Source of the DNA: Advenella kashmirensis W13003
Lineage (GTDB): Bacteria > Pseudomonadota > Gammaproteobacteria > Burkholderiales > Burkholderiaceae_B
Reading direction: 5' to 3'
Assembly (NCBI RefSeq): GCF_000506985.1
Contig: NZ_KI650979.1
Coordinates: 1,364,710 to 1,428,709, forward strand
Length of the DNA stretch: 64,000 bases
The first letter of the stretch is position 1, and every line of letters starts with the position of its first letter. Below, in pieces: positions 17,283 through 25,937 of the stretch. The translations under genes were made by a program, and so were the position numbers. Below the pieces are notes generated by a model. That model had not been told where the DNA came from and searched no databases. It saw only the letters and a list, made by a program, of their open reading frames with translations.

Positions 17283-17361
17283 TTTTGTTCCTCTCGAAAA
17301 TCATCAAACCTGCCGGTTGTCCGCACTTACACCCGGCAGACAAGGGCTTCAAAATATTATT

Positions 17362-17371
17362 CAGTATACTG
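17362..17371. promoter_or_regulatory. PicR-type operator for picB1-B4
   Basis: CAGTATACTG, with ATTATT to the left and TTCTAAAT to the right, forms TCAG-TATA-CTGT. Its near edge is 80 bp before the picB1 start codon. Confidence 0.75.
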
Positions 17372-17532
17372 TTCTAAATCATACTACAATATTTTTCCGG
17401 ATCACACTGATTTCAGATGAAATCCAGCCGTCGTTCGGTTGACTGACAGCCCTGTCCGATATTTTTGCAAAAAAGACACATAAAAATCAGGCAATTACAA
17501 CCGTGATTTCCGGTTATCAGTATTTACCCTGC

Positions 17533-17562
17533 TTGATTCGCAAAAAAATAATCAGCATACTT
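17533..17562 (+). promoter_or_regulatory. Promoter and variant PicR-type operator for the TRAP binding protein/picA unit
   Basis: A -35 TTGATT (17533-17538), a 17-bp spacer and CATACT (17556-17561) form a plausible promoter. The -10 lies in CAGCATACTT (17553-17562), an 8-of-10 match to the palindrome that still fits TCAG-N4-CTNN. As at picC, the operator covers the -10. Confidence 0.6.
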
Positions 17563-17632
17563 GCATAAATATTGCGGCATGCTCAGCACCCGAATCATCC
17601 ACTGGTTGTCATCTCGTTCTAAGGGAAAGAAA

Positions 17633-18724
17633 ATGAAAAGACGCAGTTTCCTGATCAAATCCGCCGGCGTTGGTCTGGCATCCGTGGCTGCGGCGCCGGC
17701 CGTTGCCCAGACGACAGAAAAAGTAAAATGGCGCATGTCGGCCGGCTGGCCCAAAAACCTGGATGCAATCTACGGTTCGGCCGAGAATATGTGCAAACGC
17801 ATCGGCCAATTGACCGAAGGAAAATTCCAGATCGATGTATTCCAGGCCGGGGAAATCGTGCCGTATTCCCAGAACATGGATGCCGTATCCAACGGAACGG
17901 TTCAATGCAATCACGTACTGAGTACGGCTTTCATCGGGAAAAATCCGGCACTCGCGTTCGACACCGGGCTGTCGTTCGGCATGAATGCGCGCCAGCATTA
18001 TTCGTGGCTTCATTATGGCGGCGGTATGGACCTGCTGCGTGAAATGTATGCCAAATCCAATATCGTCAATTTCGCCTGTGGCAATGTCGGTGTACAAATG
18101 GGTGGGTGGTTTCGCAAGGAAATCAAGTCACTGGCCGATCTGAAGGGCCTGAAGATGCGTATCGGCGGCATCGGCGGCATGGTATTGCTGAAGCTCGGCG
18201 CCATTGCGCAACAGATCGCTCCTGGCGATATTTATGCGTCGCTGGAGAAGGGCACGATTGACGCAGCAGAATGGATCGGACCCTATGATGACGAAAAACT
18301 TGGCCTGAACAAGGTCGCACCGTATTACTATACGCCTGGCTGGTTTGAGGGCAGCGCCGCCTTGACCTGCATGGTCAACAAATCGGCATGGGAAAAACTG
18401 CCTGACGTGTTCAAGATCGCATTCGAAACCGCCAGCAATGAACAGTATATGGCCTGTCTGACTCACTATGATGCGCTCAACCCCAAAGCCCTGCGCGAAC
18501 TGATCGCCCAGGGCGCCAAGCTGAGCCTGTTTCCCAAAGACGTCATGGATGCAGCCTATAAGGCCTCGCAGGAACTCTGGCAGGAACTGTCTGCCAAGAA
18601 CGCCGATTTCGCGAAGATTTATCCGCAATGGAAGGCGTACCAGAAAGACCAGGCGGCCTGGTTCCGCGTGGCTGAAAGCACCCTGGATAATTTCACGTTC
18701 AGGGAATTGAGCAAAGACCAGTAA
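17633..18724 (+). CDS. dctP: TRAP transporter periplasmic binding protein (DctP), probable partner of dctQM
   Basis: The 363-residue binding protein of the TRAP DctP/TakP family starts with KRRSFLIKSAGVGLASVAAAPAVAQ, a Tat-like signal with a paired-Arg start. Family blocks VQCNHVLSTAFIGKNPALAFDTGLSFG and LKGLKMRIGGIGGMVLLKLG follow, and CGNVGVQMGGWFRKEI carries the Arg expected to bind the ligand carboxylate. The ATG at 17633 is preferred because the signal begins there. It lacks its own membrane genes, whereas dctQM at 7592-9941 lack a binding protein, and both have the same operator. It precedes picA1 by 30 bp. It may correspond to picT1 of A. faecalis. Confidence 0.9.
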   Translation: MKRRSFLIKSAGVGLASVAAAPAVAQTTEKVKWRMSAGWPKNLDAIYGSAENMCKRIGQLTEGKFQIDVFQAGEIVPYSQNMDAVSNGTVQCNHVLSTAFIGKNPALAFDTGLSFGMNARQHYSWLHYGGGMDLLREMYAKSNIVNFACGNVGVQMGGWFRKEIKSLADLKGLKMRIGGIGGMVLLKLGAIAQQIAPGDIYASLEKGTIDAAEWIGPYDDEKLGLNKVAPYYYTPGWFEGSAALTCMVNKSAWEKLPDVFKIAFETASNEQYMACLTHYDALNPKALRELIAQGAKLSLFPKDVMDAAYKASQELWQELSAKNADFAKIYPQWKAYQKDQAAWFRVAESTLDNFTFRELSKDQ

Positions 18725-18754
18725 GCGCATTGCTGGACAGGATGCAGGCAGGAT

Positions 18755-21175
18755 ATGAACGATAGCAAAGACACTCAGGCAGTCGTCAAACCACAAGGCG
18801 TGGGAGCACGCCTTCGACGCAAGGAAGACGTTCGCCATTTACAGGGCAAAGGCAATTTCATCGGTAACATGCAGATGGCCGGCTTGCAGGAAGTGGCGTT
18901 CCTGCGCAGTCCCGTGGCGCATGGAAGCATCAGGCGCATTCATGTCGAGGATGCGGCGCGCGACAATGTGATTTTGCGCGAAGCGATGGATTGCGCCGAT
19001 ATCTTTGCGCCGTCGACCCTGCCGGGTTATCAGAATTCCACGGTGCCGCCTCTGGCCAGCGGCAAAGTCAGGCTGGTGGGCGAGGCGGTGGCCATGGCCT
19101 TCGCCGCTACCCGCGCCGAGGCGGAAGACTATGCGGAAATGGTGCAGGTCGACTATGACGAGTTGCCCGTGTACGCAAACATGCACGATGCGCGCAAGGC
19201 GCAGGATCATTTCGTACATGATGGCTGGAACAACAATCTGTTTGTACAGTTAAAGAGCGATGTGAAGTTCGAGGAAGCTGCAGCAAAGGCGACCCGCCAG
19301 GTCACGCACAGCGTCAGCCTGTCGCGGCAATGCATGTTGCCCATGGAAGGCAAGGCAGTCCTGGCGTACTGGGATCATCAGTCAGATCAATTGGTTGTTT
19401 ATTGCGGCAGCCAGATACCTCATATGCATCGCACGGGATTTGCCGAGTTTCTGCAACTTGATCAATCGCGGATCCGCGTGATCTCGCCCGATGTCGGTGG
19501 CGCATTTGGCTATAAATGCGTGCTTCATCCCGAAGAGCTATGCGTGGCCTGGCTGGCCAAAACGTACCGAAAGCCGTTCAGGTACATGGAAGACCGGCGC
19601 GAGCACCTGATCGTGGGGGCCAACACGCGCGAGCATGAATACAGGCTGACCGGCCATATCGATGACGCCGGTCGGCTGCTGGCGCTGGAAGCCGAGATCA
19701 CAGTCGATGCAGGCGCGTACTCGGTCTGGCCCTTTACCGTGGGCCTGGAAGTCGGGCAGGCGCTGGGCAATCTGCCCGGTCCCTACCGGATCGAGGGTTA
19801 TCGCTGCACCACCACGGGAGTGGCGACGAACAAGCCCGGATTTATGCCGTACCGGGGTGTTGCGCGCACCGGCGTCTGTCTGGCGATCGAACAGCTGATG
19901 GACGCCATCGCGCGCGAGGTAGGCAGGGAGCCCTGGGAGGTGCGTCTGGATAACCTTGTGCGGGCCGAAGATATGCCGTATGTGAATATTGCCAACAAGC
20001 ATTACGATGGGGGTGATTATCCGGCAGGCCTGCGTCGTGCCCTGGAGATGATTAATGTACAGGAGGTACGCGCGCGCCAGCGCACTCGTAAAAACGGCGA
20101 GCCCCTGCTGGGAATTGGCCTGGCCACCTATACCGAACAGTCCGCGCACGGTACGTCTGTGTTCGCGGCCTGGGGAACGGCAGTCATTCCCGGGTTTGAC
20201 CAGGCGATGGCGCGCATTTCCGCAGATGGCAGCCTGGAGCTGAGTGTCGGCGTGCATTCGCATGGGCAAGGCATGGAAACCAGTTTCGCCCAGATTGCAA
20301 ATGAAATTCTGGGAATCGATGTCTCTAAAATCAACCTGACGCATGGCGACACCGGTCGCACACCGTTCTCAACCGGCACCTACGCGTCGCGTTCTGCCGT
20401 CATGTCCGGCGGCGCGGTATCCCGGGCGTGCAAGTCCCTATTGCCGCGGCTATTACATATCGGCAGCCATATGCTGGGCGTTTCGATCGACGACGTCGAG
20501 CTGGTCGATGGACAGGTGCGGCATGGCGACCGGCATGTGACTGTCGCCGATATCGCGGATGCCTGGTATATCCATCCCCAGAAGTTGCCGCCCGATGTGG
20601 ACCCGGGCGGCCTGGAGATCACGGTGGGTTACAAGCCAAAGGTCGATACCGGCAGCTTTACCTATGCATCCTGCGCCGCAGTCATTGCGCTGGATCCACA
20701 TACGGGAATCGTCAAGGTCCTGGATTATGTCGTCGTAGAAGACTGCGGCACCATTCTGAACCCGCTGATTGTGGAAGGTCAGACAATAGGCGGTACAGCA
20801 CAGGGGATCGGTACCGCACTGTACGAAGAAACGCCCTATGACGATGCAGGCCAGCCGCTGGCATCGACATTGGCCGATTACGTCATGCCCGGCGCTCCTG
20901 AAGTGCCCAATATTCGTATCGAGCATACGCAGACGCCATCGCCGAATACGGAATTCGGCGCCAAGGGCATGGGCGAGGGCGGCGCCATTGCGCCACCTGC
21001 CGTACTGATGTCGGCGGTCAACGATGCACTGAAAGACAGGCATGTTCTTGTCACCCGCACTCCCATGACACCGAAGCGAATTATGGAAGCAATCACTGCG
21101 GCAGGCGAGCATTCTGCCGCGATTGACATAGACCAGCCAACAGTTGCGGCGCCCTTGCGGGAGGCTGCAGCATGA
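18755..21175 (+). CDS. picA1: Picolinate dehydrogenase molybdopterin subunit (PicA1)
   Basis: This is the 806-residue large subunit of the xanthine dehydrogenase/CO dehydrogenase family. It has an N-terminal a/b-hammerhead domain (VGARLRRKEDVRHLQGKGNF), Mo-cofactor segments GGAFGYKC and PYRGVARTG, and a C-terminal GAKGMGEGGAI in which about Glu741 is the expected catalytic base. Together with PicA2 and PicA3 it should hydroxylate picolinate at C6 using water. No cytochrome domains are fused, unlike NicB of Pseudomonas nicotinate hydroxylase. The stop overlaps the picA2 start (ATGA). Confidence 0.9.
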   Translation: MNDSKDTQAVVKPQGVGARLRRKEDVRHLQGKGNFIGNMQMAGLQEVAFLRSPVAHGSIRRIHVEDAARDNVILREAMDCADIFAPSTLPGYQNSTVPPLASGKVRLVGEAVAMAFAATRAEAEDYAEMVQVDYDELPVYANMHDARKAQDHFVHDGWNNNLFVQLKSDVKFEEAAAKATRQVTHSVSLSRQCMLPMEGKAVLAYWDHQSDQLVVYCGSQIPHMHRTGFAEFLQLDQSRIRVISPDVGGAFGYKCVLHPEELCVAWLAKTYRKPFRYMEDRREHLIVGANTREHEYRLTGHIDDAGRLLALEAEITVDAGAYSVWPFTVGLEVGQALGNLPGPYRIEGYRCTTTGVATNKPGFMPYRGVARTGVCLAIEQLMDAIAREVGREPWEVRLDNLVRAEDMPYVNIANKHYDGGDYPAGLRRALEMINVQEVRARQRTRKNGEPLLGIGLATYTEQSAHGTSVFAAWGTAVIPGFDQAMARISADGSLELSVGVHSHGQGMETSFAQIANEILGIDVSKINLTHGDTGRTPFSTGTYASRSAVMSGGAVSRACKSLLPRLLHIGSHMLGVSIDDVELVDGQVRHGDRHVTVADIADAWYIHPQKLPPDVDPGGLEITVGYKPKVDTGSFTYASCAAVIALDPHTGIVKVLDYVVVEDCGTILNPLIVEGQTIGGTAQGIGTALYEETPYDDAGQPLASTLADYVMPGAPEVPNIRIEHTQTPSPNTEFGAKGMGEGGAIAPPAVLMSAVNDALKDRHVLVTRTPMTPKRIMEAITAAGEHSAAIDIDQPTVAAPLREAAA

Positions 21176-22020
21176 AGGCCGCCAAATTTGATTACATACG
21201 CGCCGGCTCGCTGGATGAGGCGTTTGCGCAGCTTGGCGCCGATGATTTCGGCACCAAGATTCTGGCCGGCAGCCAGTCTCTGGGTCCCATGCTGAATCTT
21301 CGCCTGGCGCGTCCGGGAAAACTGGTCGATATTTCTGCTGCGGCGCCATTGCGTACGGTGGAAAAACAAAGCAATGGTATCCGTATTGGCGCCGCAGTGA
21401 CGCATGCCGAAATCGAGGACGGCGTGCACGAAGCGCTGCGCGGTCATATGATGCATTACGTTGCAGGGCGGATCGCCTATCGCGCGGTGCGCAACCGGGG
21501 CACGATCGGCGGCAGCCTGGCCCATGCAGACCCGGCGGCTGACTGGGTCCTGGTGACTCATGTGCTGGATGCCGTCCTGGAAATTCAGGGAAGCCGTGGC
21601 AAGCGCAGCGTTCCGGCCGCGCGCTTCATGCAGGCGGCCTACACCACGGATTTGCAGCCGGACGAAATGATTTTATCGGTTCGCGTGCCCGAGGCCTCGC
21701 CCGATGCGCGTTGGGGGTATTACAAGTTTGTACGCAAGGTCGGAGAGTTTGCGGAAGCCAGTTGCGCCTGTTATTTCGATCGCAATAAAGGTATTGCCCG
21801 CATCGTGATTGGCGCGCTCGATGGCGCTCCGCAGGTATTGCCCGATCTTTCTGTCGAAGTGGCCAGGCAAGGCGCCGGCGCCCTGACGCCGCACGTCATC
21901 GATGAGGCGATTGCACCGCATATGCAGAACAAAGACCCGGCCGAGCGCATGTGGTTTCGCACGGTCGTCGAGCGCAGCCTTTGTCAGGCGCTGGGAATAA
22001 AAGGAATGACCCATGAGTGA
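21172..22020 (+). CDS. picA2: Picolinate dehydrogenase FAD subunit (PicA2)
   Basis: The 282-residue medium subunit has the CoxM/XdhB FAD fold: AGSQSLGPMLNLRLARPGKLVDI near residues 33-55 and RNRGTIGGSLAHADPAADW at about 105-123, both flavin contacts. It carries electrons from the Mo/Fe-S subunits to the acceptor. It is translationally coupled to picA1 by ATGA and overlaps picA3 by 8 bp, as expected for subunits made in fixed ratio. Confidence 0.9.
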   Translation: MKAAKFDYIRAGSLDEAFAQLGADDFGTKILAGSQSLGPMLNLRLARPGKLVDISAAAPLRTVEKQSNGIRIGAAVTHAEIEDGVHEALRGHMMHYVAGRIAYRAVRNRGTIGGSLAHADPAADWVLVTHVLDAVLEIQGSRGKRSVPAARFMQAAYTTDLQPDEMILSVRVPEASPDARWGYYKFVRKVGEFAEASCACYFDRNKGIARIVIGALDGAPQVLPDLSVEVARQGAGALTPHVIDEAIAPHMQNKDPAERMWFRTVVERSLCQALGIKGMTHE

Positions 22021-23212
22021 ACTCGCACTGGAAGTCAACGGCAAGCCGGTCCGTTCTGACGTGACACCCCGTACCCATTTGGGCGATTTTCTGAGAGACA
22101 GTCTGCGCCAGACTGGCACCAACCTGAGCTGCGAGCACGGTGTCTGCGGCTCGTGTACGGTTTTGGTGGATGACAAGCCTGTGCGTTCATGTATTACGTT
22201 CGCGGTGGCTTGCGAAGGTAAAAGGGTCACGACGATAGAAGGCTATGACGATGACGTCGTCATGCGCATGCTGCGTGGCGCATTTAATGAGTTTCATGCC
22301 TTGCAATGCGGTTTCTGTACGCCCGGTATGCTGGCCACCAGCCGCGACATTGTGCTGCGGCTGCCCGATGCAGACGAAGAGCGTGTGCGCATTGAATTGA
22401 GCGGCAATATCTGCCGCTGTACCGGCTACCAGGGGATCACCGGCGCCGTCATGTCCGTACTAAACACACTGAGGGCGCAGCCTGATGATGAAGTCGAGGC
22501 GTTGCGCGCCGCCCTGCGACAGAATGCGCCGCGCGAGTTTCCTGTTTTCACCGATTTTGCGCCGTTTTCGGCGGAGAAACCCTTGAACGAAGCCGTTCCG
22601 GTTGCCACCGAGTTTGCCCCTGCCGGAAAGGCGCGCACCGCGGCAAAAGACGGTAAAGGCACGGCAGTTGAAAGCGGTTTTGACGTGAAGCTGCCTGCAG
22701 GCCAGGTCTGGACGTTCATGACCGATCTGAAAGCGGTCGCCGGTTGCCTGCCAGGCGCAGTCATCGAAGAACAGGACGGAGACCGGGTTACCGGCAAAAT
22801 CGCCATCAAGTTCGGTCCCATGGCGGCGGCTTTTCGTGGGAACGCGACGCTCGATCGCAACGATAGCGAGCGTACTGCCACGTTGCGCGGAGAGGGCGTC
22901 GACTCTCTGAGCAATTCGCGAGCAAAGGGCGATGTGACTTACGCGATTGAAGCCACCGGAGAAAACCAGTCCCGTGTCAACGTCTCGCTCGCCTATTCGC
23001 TGCAGGGTCCGTTGGCGCAGTTTTCCCGGTCCGGACTGGTACAGGACTTCGTTAAGCGCATGATTGCGGACTTTGGCCGGAATGTCGAATTTCGCTTGTT
23101 GAACCCGGACGCCGACGCCAGCCAGATTCCGCAATCACAGATCAGTCCGTTCAAACTGATGCTGAGCGTGCTTTGGGATCGCGTCAGAAGATTGTTCGGC
23201 TCCAGGGGCTGA
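22013..23212 (+). CDS. picA3: Picolinate dehydrogenase [2Fe-2S] subunit fused to a CoxG/SRPBCC domain (PicA3)
   Basis: Residues 1-160 are the small iron-sulfur subunit. A plant-type cluster is bound by Cys40, Cys45, Cys48 and Cys60 (CEHGVCGSC...RSC), and a second by Cys99, Cys102, Cys134 and Cys136 (CGFC...CRC). A linker of about 60 residues leads to a CoxG-like SRPBCC domain (about 222-370: VKLPAGQVWTFMTDLKAVAGCLPGA, ITGKIAIKFGPMAAAFRG-like strands, GEGVDSLSNSRAKGDVTY). The tail is hydrophobic and basic (LMLSVLWDRVRRLFGSRG). The stand-alone subunit is usually about 160 residues, so the chain is more than doubled. CoxG anchors CO dehydrogenase to the membrane, so a similar role is inferred. 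Confidence 0.88.
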   Translation: MSELALEVNGKPVRSDVTPRTHLGDFLRDSLRQTGTNLSCEHGVCGSCTVLVDDKPVRSCITFAVACEGKRVTTIEGYDDDVVMRMLRGAFNEFHALQCGFCTPGMLATSRDIVLRLPDADEERVRIELSGNICRCTGYQGITGAVMSVLNTLRAQPDDEVEALRAALRQNAPREFPVFTDFAPFSAEKPLNEAVPVATEFAPAGKARTAAKDGKGTAVESGFDVKLPAGQVWTFMTDLKAVAGCLPGAVIEEQDGDRVTGKIAIKFGPMAAAFRGNATLDRNDSERTATLRGEGVDSLSNSRAKGDVTYAIEATGENQSRVNVSLAYSLQGPLAQFSRSGLVQDFVKRMIADFGRNVEFRLLNPDADASQIPQSQISPFKLMLSVLWDRVRRLFGSRG

Positions 23213-23293
23213 AGGCGAACTGCGACTGGTGGACAGGTTCGCAATCGCAATAAGCCATATTCCGTATCAAACCAGCGAAAGGAGTGTGCAGTG

Positions 23294-24313
23294 ATGAAAG
23301 CGTTGTTCAATAAGGTCCGGCGGTGCATTGTCATTGCGTCTTTCGGTGTCGGGCTGCCTTCGATCGCGTGGGCGGCAACCGATCTGTCCGTGCGGCTGGA
23401 CTGGACGCCCTGGGCTGTTCAGGCCCCCTTTCACCTGGCCATGCAAAAGGGCTGGTTCAAGGCGGCTGGCCTGAATGTGCGGATGGAAGATGGCAATGGT
23501 TCGGTCAGTACGGTGCAGATGCTGGGGGCGGGCGATCATTTCGATGTCGGTCACGCGTCGCTTGCGGCAATGATGATCGGCCGCGACAAGGGCATGCCCC
23601 TGAAGGCAATTGCTCCGTTCATGACCCGAACCGATATTGGCGCCCTGGTGCCTGCCGATTCGGATATCAAAGGGCCTGCACAGCTTAAGGGAAAGAAGGT
23701 GCTGTACACGGCAGGCTCACTGGAAGCGCCGTTCATTGATTTTTTCCTGAAAGAAGGGAAGCTGACACGCAACGATCTGGACCTGCTCAGCGTTGATGCC
23801 TCGGCCAAGGCGGCCACGTACGCGGTCGGGCGCGCCGATGCGGTTATTTCGACCATACCGTTTATCTTTCCAAGTGTCTCGCGGCAGCGCCACTCGCGCG
23901 CGCTGCCGTTTTCCGACTATGGCCTGGACATGGTGAGTTTCGGACTGTTCACCAGCGAACAGAAGCTGCAGGAAAAGAAAGACGCGATCGCCAAGTTCGC
24001 CAGTATTGTTGCTTATGGCTGGCAGTACATACTCAACGGCCATGAATCGGAGGCGGTGGATGCCATCGTCGCCCAGCGACCGCAAGCGCGCCTGGACAAA
24101 GCGATTCTGGCCGAGCAGCTCGAGGCGCTCAAGCCTTATTTTCCCACGTCGAAGGAGCAAGCTGTCGGTGCCGTCAACCCGGAAGATTTCGAGAAATCAG
24201 TCAGTACACTGCATAAAGTGGGTTCAATCGGTTCCAGGCTGGATCCAGAAGAATACTACGTCAAGGATCTGGTACGACCTGTAGAGACCATTGCCCCGGA
24301 GATTGTCAAATGA
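23294..24313 (+). CDS. ABC transporter substrate-binding protein (NMT1/TauA-like)
   Basis: The 339-residue exported protein has a signal peptide ending IAWA and an NMT1/THI5-like fold: VRLDWTPWAVQAPFHLAMQKGWFKAAGLNVRMEDGNGS, then GHASLAAMMIGRDKGMPLKAIAPF. Relatives bind nitrate, taurine, thiamine precursors or small aromatics. AAGGAG lies 9 bp before the ATG, with a possible GTG one codon earlier. It follows picA3 by 81 bp in the same direction and its stop overlaps the ATPase gene. The ligand may be a pyridine carboxylate, which would give the island two import systems. This is inference. Confidence 0.85.
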   Translation: MKALFNKVRRCIVIASFGVGLPSIAWAATDLSVRLDWTPWAVQAPFHLAMQKGWFKAAGLNVRMEDGNGSVSTVQMLGAGDHFDVGHASLAAMMIGRDKGMPLKAIAPFMTRTDIGALVPADSDIKGPAQLKGKKVLYTAGSLEAPFIDFFLKEGKLTRNDLDLLSVDASAKAATYAVGRADAVISTIPFIFPSVSRQRHSRALPFSDYGLDMVSFGLFTSEQKLQEKKDAIAKFASIVAYGWQYILNGHESEAVDAIVAQRPQARLDKAILAEQLEALKPYFPTSKEQAVGAVNPEDFEKSVSTLHKVGSIGSRLDPEEYYVKDLVRPVETIAPEIVK

Positions 24314-25074
24314 ACGCAGCGGGCGTGGTTGCGGAAAGTATTTCCAAACGATATGGTGGTACGCGGCAGACCCAGGCACTGCAGGATGTCAGTGTGTCAA
24401 TCCAGCCCGGACAGTTTGTCAGCATTCTGGGTCCAAGCGGTTGCGGTAAAAGTACTTTTCTGCGTTGTGTGGCCGGCCTCGAGCGTATTACCGACGGATC
24501 TCTGCGGGTGGGAAAGGACCCGGTAGCCGGGCCGCCTGACAATATCGGCATGGTGTTTCAGCGCGACGCGCTGCTGGAGTGGCGTACGATCCGCAATAAT
24601 ATTCTGCTGCCCATTGAATTTGCCGGCAAGTCAAGGGAGAACTACCAGCATCGGGTCGATGCCTTATTGAGACTGACCGGGCTGTCCGGTTTCGCGGACA
24701 GCTACCCGCATGAACTGTCCGGGGGCATGCGTCAGCGTGCATCCATATGCCGGGCGCTCGTTGATGATCCGCGTCTGTTGCTGATGGACGAACCTTTTGG
24801 CGCGCTTGATGCGCTCACGCGCGATCAGATGAATGTCGAAATGCAGCGAATCTGGATGGAAACCCGCAATACTACACTGTTCGTGACGCACGGTATTGCA
24901 GAAGCCATTTTTCTGGGCGATGTGGTGCTGGTGTTCTGTCCCAGGCCGGGTCGAATTGTCGAAGCCATTCCGATTGGATTCCCACGACCCCGTCCACTGG
25001 AGCTGCGCGAATCCCCCGAATTTGGCCGGCTGGCGACGCATATCCGAGGGCTTTTTGAAGGGATGGAACACTGA
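24310..25074 (+). CDS. ABC transporter ATP-binding protein (SsuB/TauB-like)
   Basis: The 254-residue ATPase has Walker A GPSGCGKST near residue 43, the signature LSGGMRQRASICRAL and Walker [20 protein letters not shown], with an H-loop FVTHGIAEAI. It belongs to the nitrate/sulfonate/taurine importer group. The start overlaps the stop of the binding-protein gene, and the permease gene follows 2 bp later, so these form one importer of the picA transcription unit. Confidence 0.92.
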   Translation: MNAAGVVAESISKRYGGTRQTQALQDVSVSIQPGQFVSILGPSGCGKSTFLRCVAGLERITDGSLRVGKDPVAGPPDNIGMVFQRDALLEWRTIRNNILLPIEFAGKSRENYQHRVDALLRLTGLSGFADSYPHELSGGMRQRASICRALVDDPRLLLMDEPFGALDALTRDQMNVEMQRIWMETRNTTLFVTHGIAEAIFLGDVVLVFCPRPGRIVEAIPIGFPRPRPLELRESPEFGRLATHIRGLFEGMEH

Positions 25075-25076
25075 TC

Positions 25077-25844
25077 ATGAATGCGATGATGAGCTCTGCA
25101 AAAAATTTCATGCATGGCGTGACTTCGCTGGTGGTCTTGATTCTTCTGTGGGAATTGGTCTGTCGCGCCGGCCTGGTTCCTCCCATTATCTTGCCCGCGC
25201 CCAGTGATGTGTTGATGGAACTATTCAACGAGGCGGGCTGGTATGCTGCCCAGGCCTGGTATACCTTGCTGATCACCCTGGCAGGCTTTGTTTGCGCTGT
25301 GGTGGGCGGGGTGTTGATCGCGGTTGCGCTGGTCAGTTCCCGTTTTTTCGAGCGCTATTTTTACCCGCTCATCATTGCATTCAACAGCATCCCGAAGGTC
25401 GCGCTGGCACCGCTTTTTGTCATCTGGCTGGGTACGGGTTCTGAACCTAAAATTCTCATTGCCTTTATGATTGCCGTGTTCGCTGTGATTATTGATACGG
25501 TACATGGGCTGAGATCTGTTCCGCCGGATCTGATCGATCTGGGCCGCGTACTCAAGGGCAGTCCGTTGAGCTTCTTTCTGAAAGTAAAACTGCCCTCCGC
25601 CTTGCCTTCTATCGTCGCAGGCCTGAAAGTGGCGCTGTCGCTTGCGCTGGTGGGTACTATCGTCGGCGAGTTCGTGTCATCGCAAAAAGGCCTGGGCTAC
25701 ATCATCATGAGTGCACAGGGCAGCTTTGATACTGTGCGCGTCTTTGCTTCGCTGTCTATTCTCGCGCTGATGGGGGTCGTCCTGTATGGGGTGCTTGCCT
25801 GGGTCGAAAGCAAAGTCATTGCAGGTCGTCGCGCACAGGATTGA
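25077..25844 (+). CDS. ABC transporter permease (SsuC/TauC-like)
   Basis: The 255-residue inner-membrane permease has about six hydrophobic segments and the EAA loop DLGRVLKGSPLSFFLKVKLPSALPSIVAGLKVALS. It contains FNSIPKVALAPLFVIWLGTGSEPKI, typical of the BPD_transp_1 group for nitrate/sulfonate-like substrates. It is the last plus-strand gene of the picA unit and converges on picR after a 93-bp gap with no clear terminator. Confidence 0.92.
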   Translation: MNAMMSSAKNFMHGVTSLVVLILLWELVCRAGLVPPIILPAPSDVLMELFNEAGWYAAQAWYTLLITLAGFVCAVVGGVLIAVALVSSRFFERYFYPLIIAFNSIPKVALAPLFVIWLGTGSEPKILIAFMIAVFAVIIDTVHGLRSVPPDLIDLGRVLKGSPLSFFLKVKLPSALPSIVAGLKVALSLALVGTIVGEFVSSQKGLGYIIMSAQGSFDTVRVFASLSILALMGVVLYGVLAWVESKVIAGRRAQD

Positions 25845-25937
25845 ACACGGCACACGCGACCGAAAAAGCAGAGGCGGGCCTTGTCCGGTCCATCCGGCGG
25901 CTGGGGTCCGCCAGGTGTTTTTTCACAGGTCTGTTTT

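Larger units (their letters stand above)
17283..17632. promoter_or_regulatory. Divergent control region picB1 / TRAP binding protein
   Basis: This AT-rich 350-bp stretch has no credible gene. It holds an exact operator near the picB side (17362-17371), a variant near the TRAP side (17553-17562), and a half-site CAGTAT at 17518-17523. Two binding sites in the picB-picT1 gap agrees with what I recall for A. faecalis PicR. Confidence 0.75.

Noticed and set aside
19538-20344. Minus-strand open frame of 268 codons inside picA1
   Set aside because: It is antisense to a conserved molybdenum hydroxylase and has no recognisable domain.
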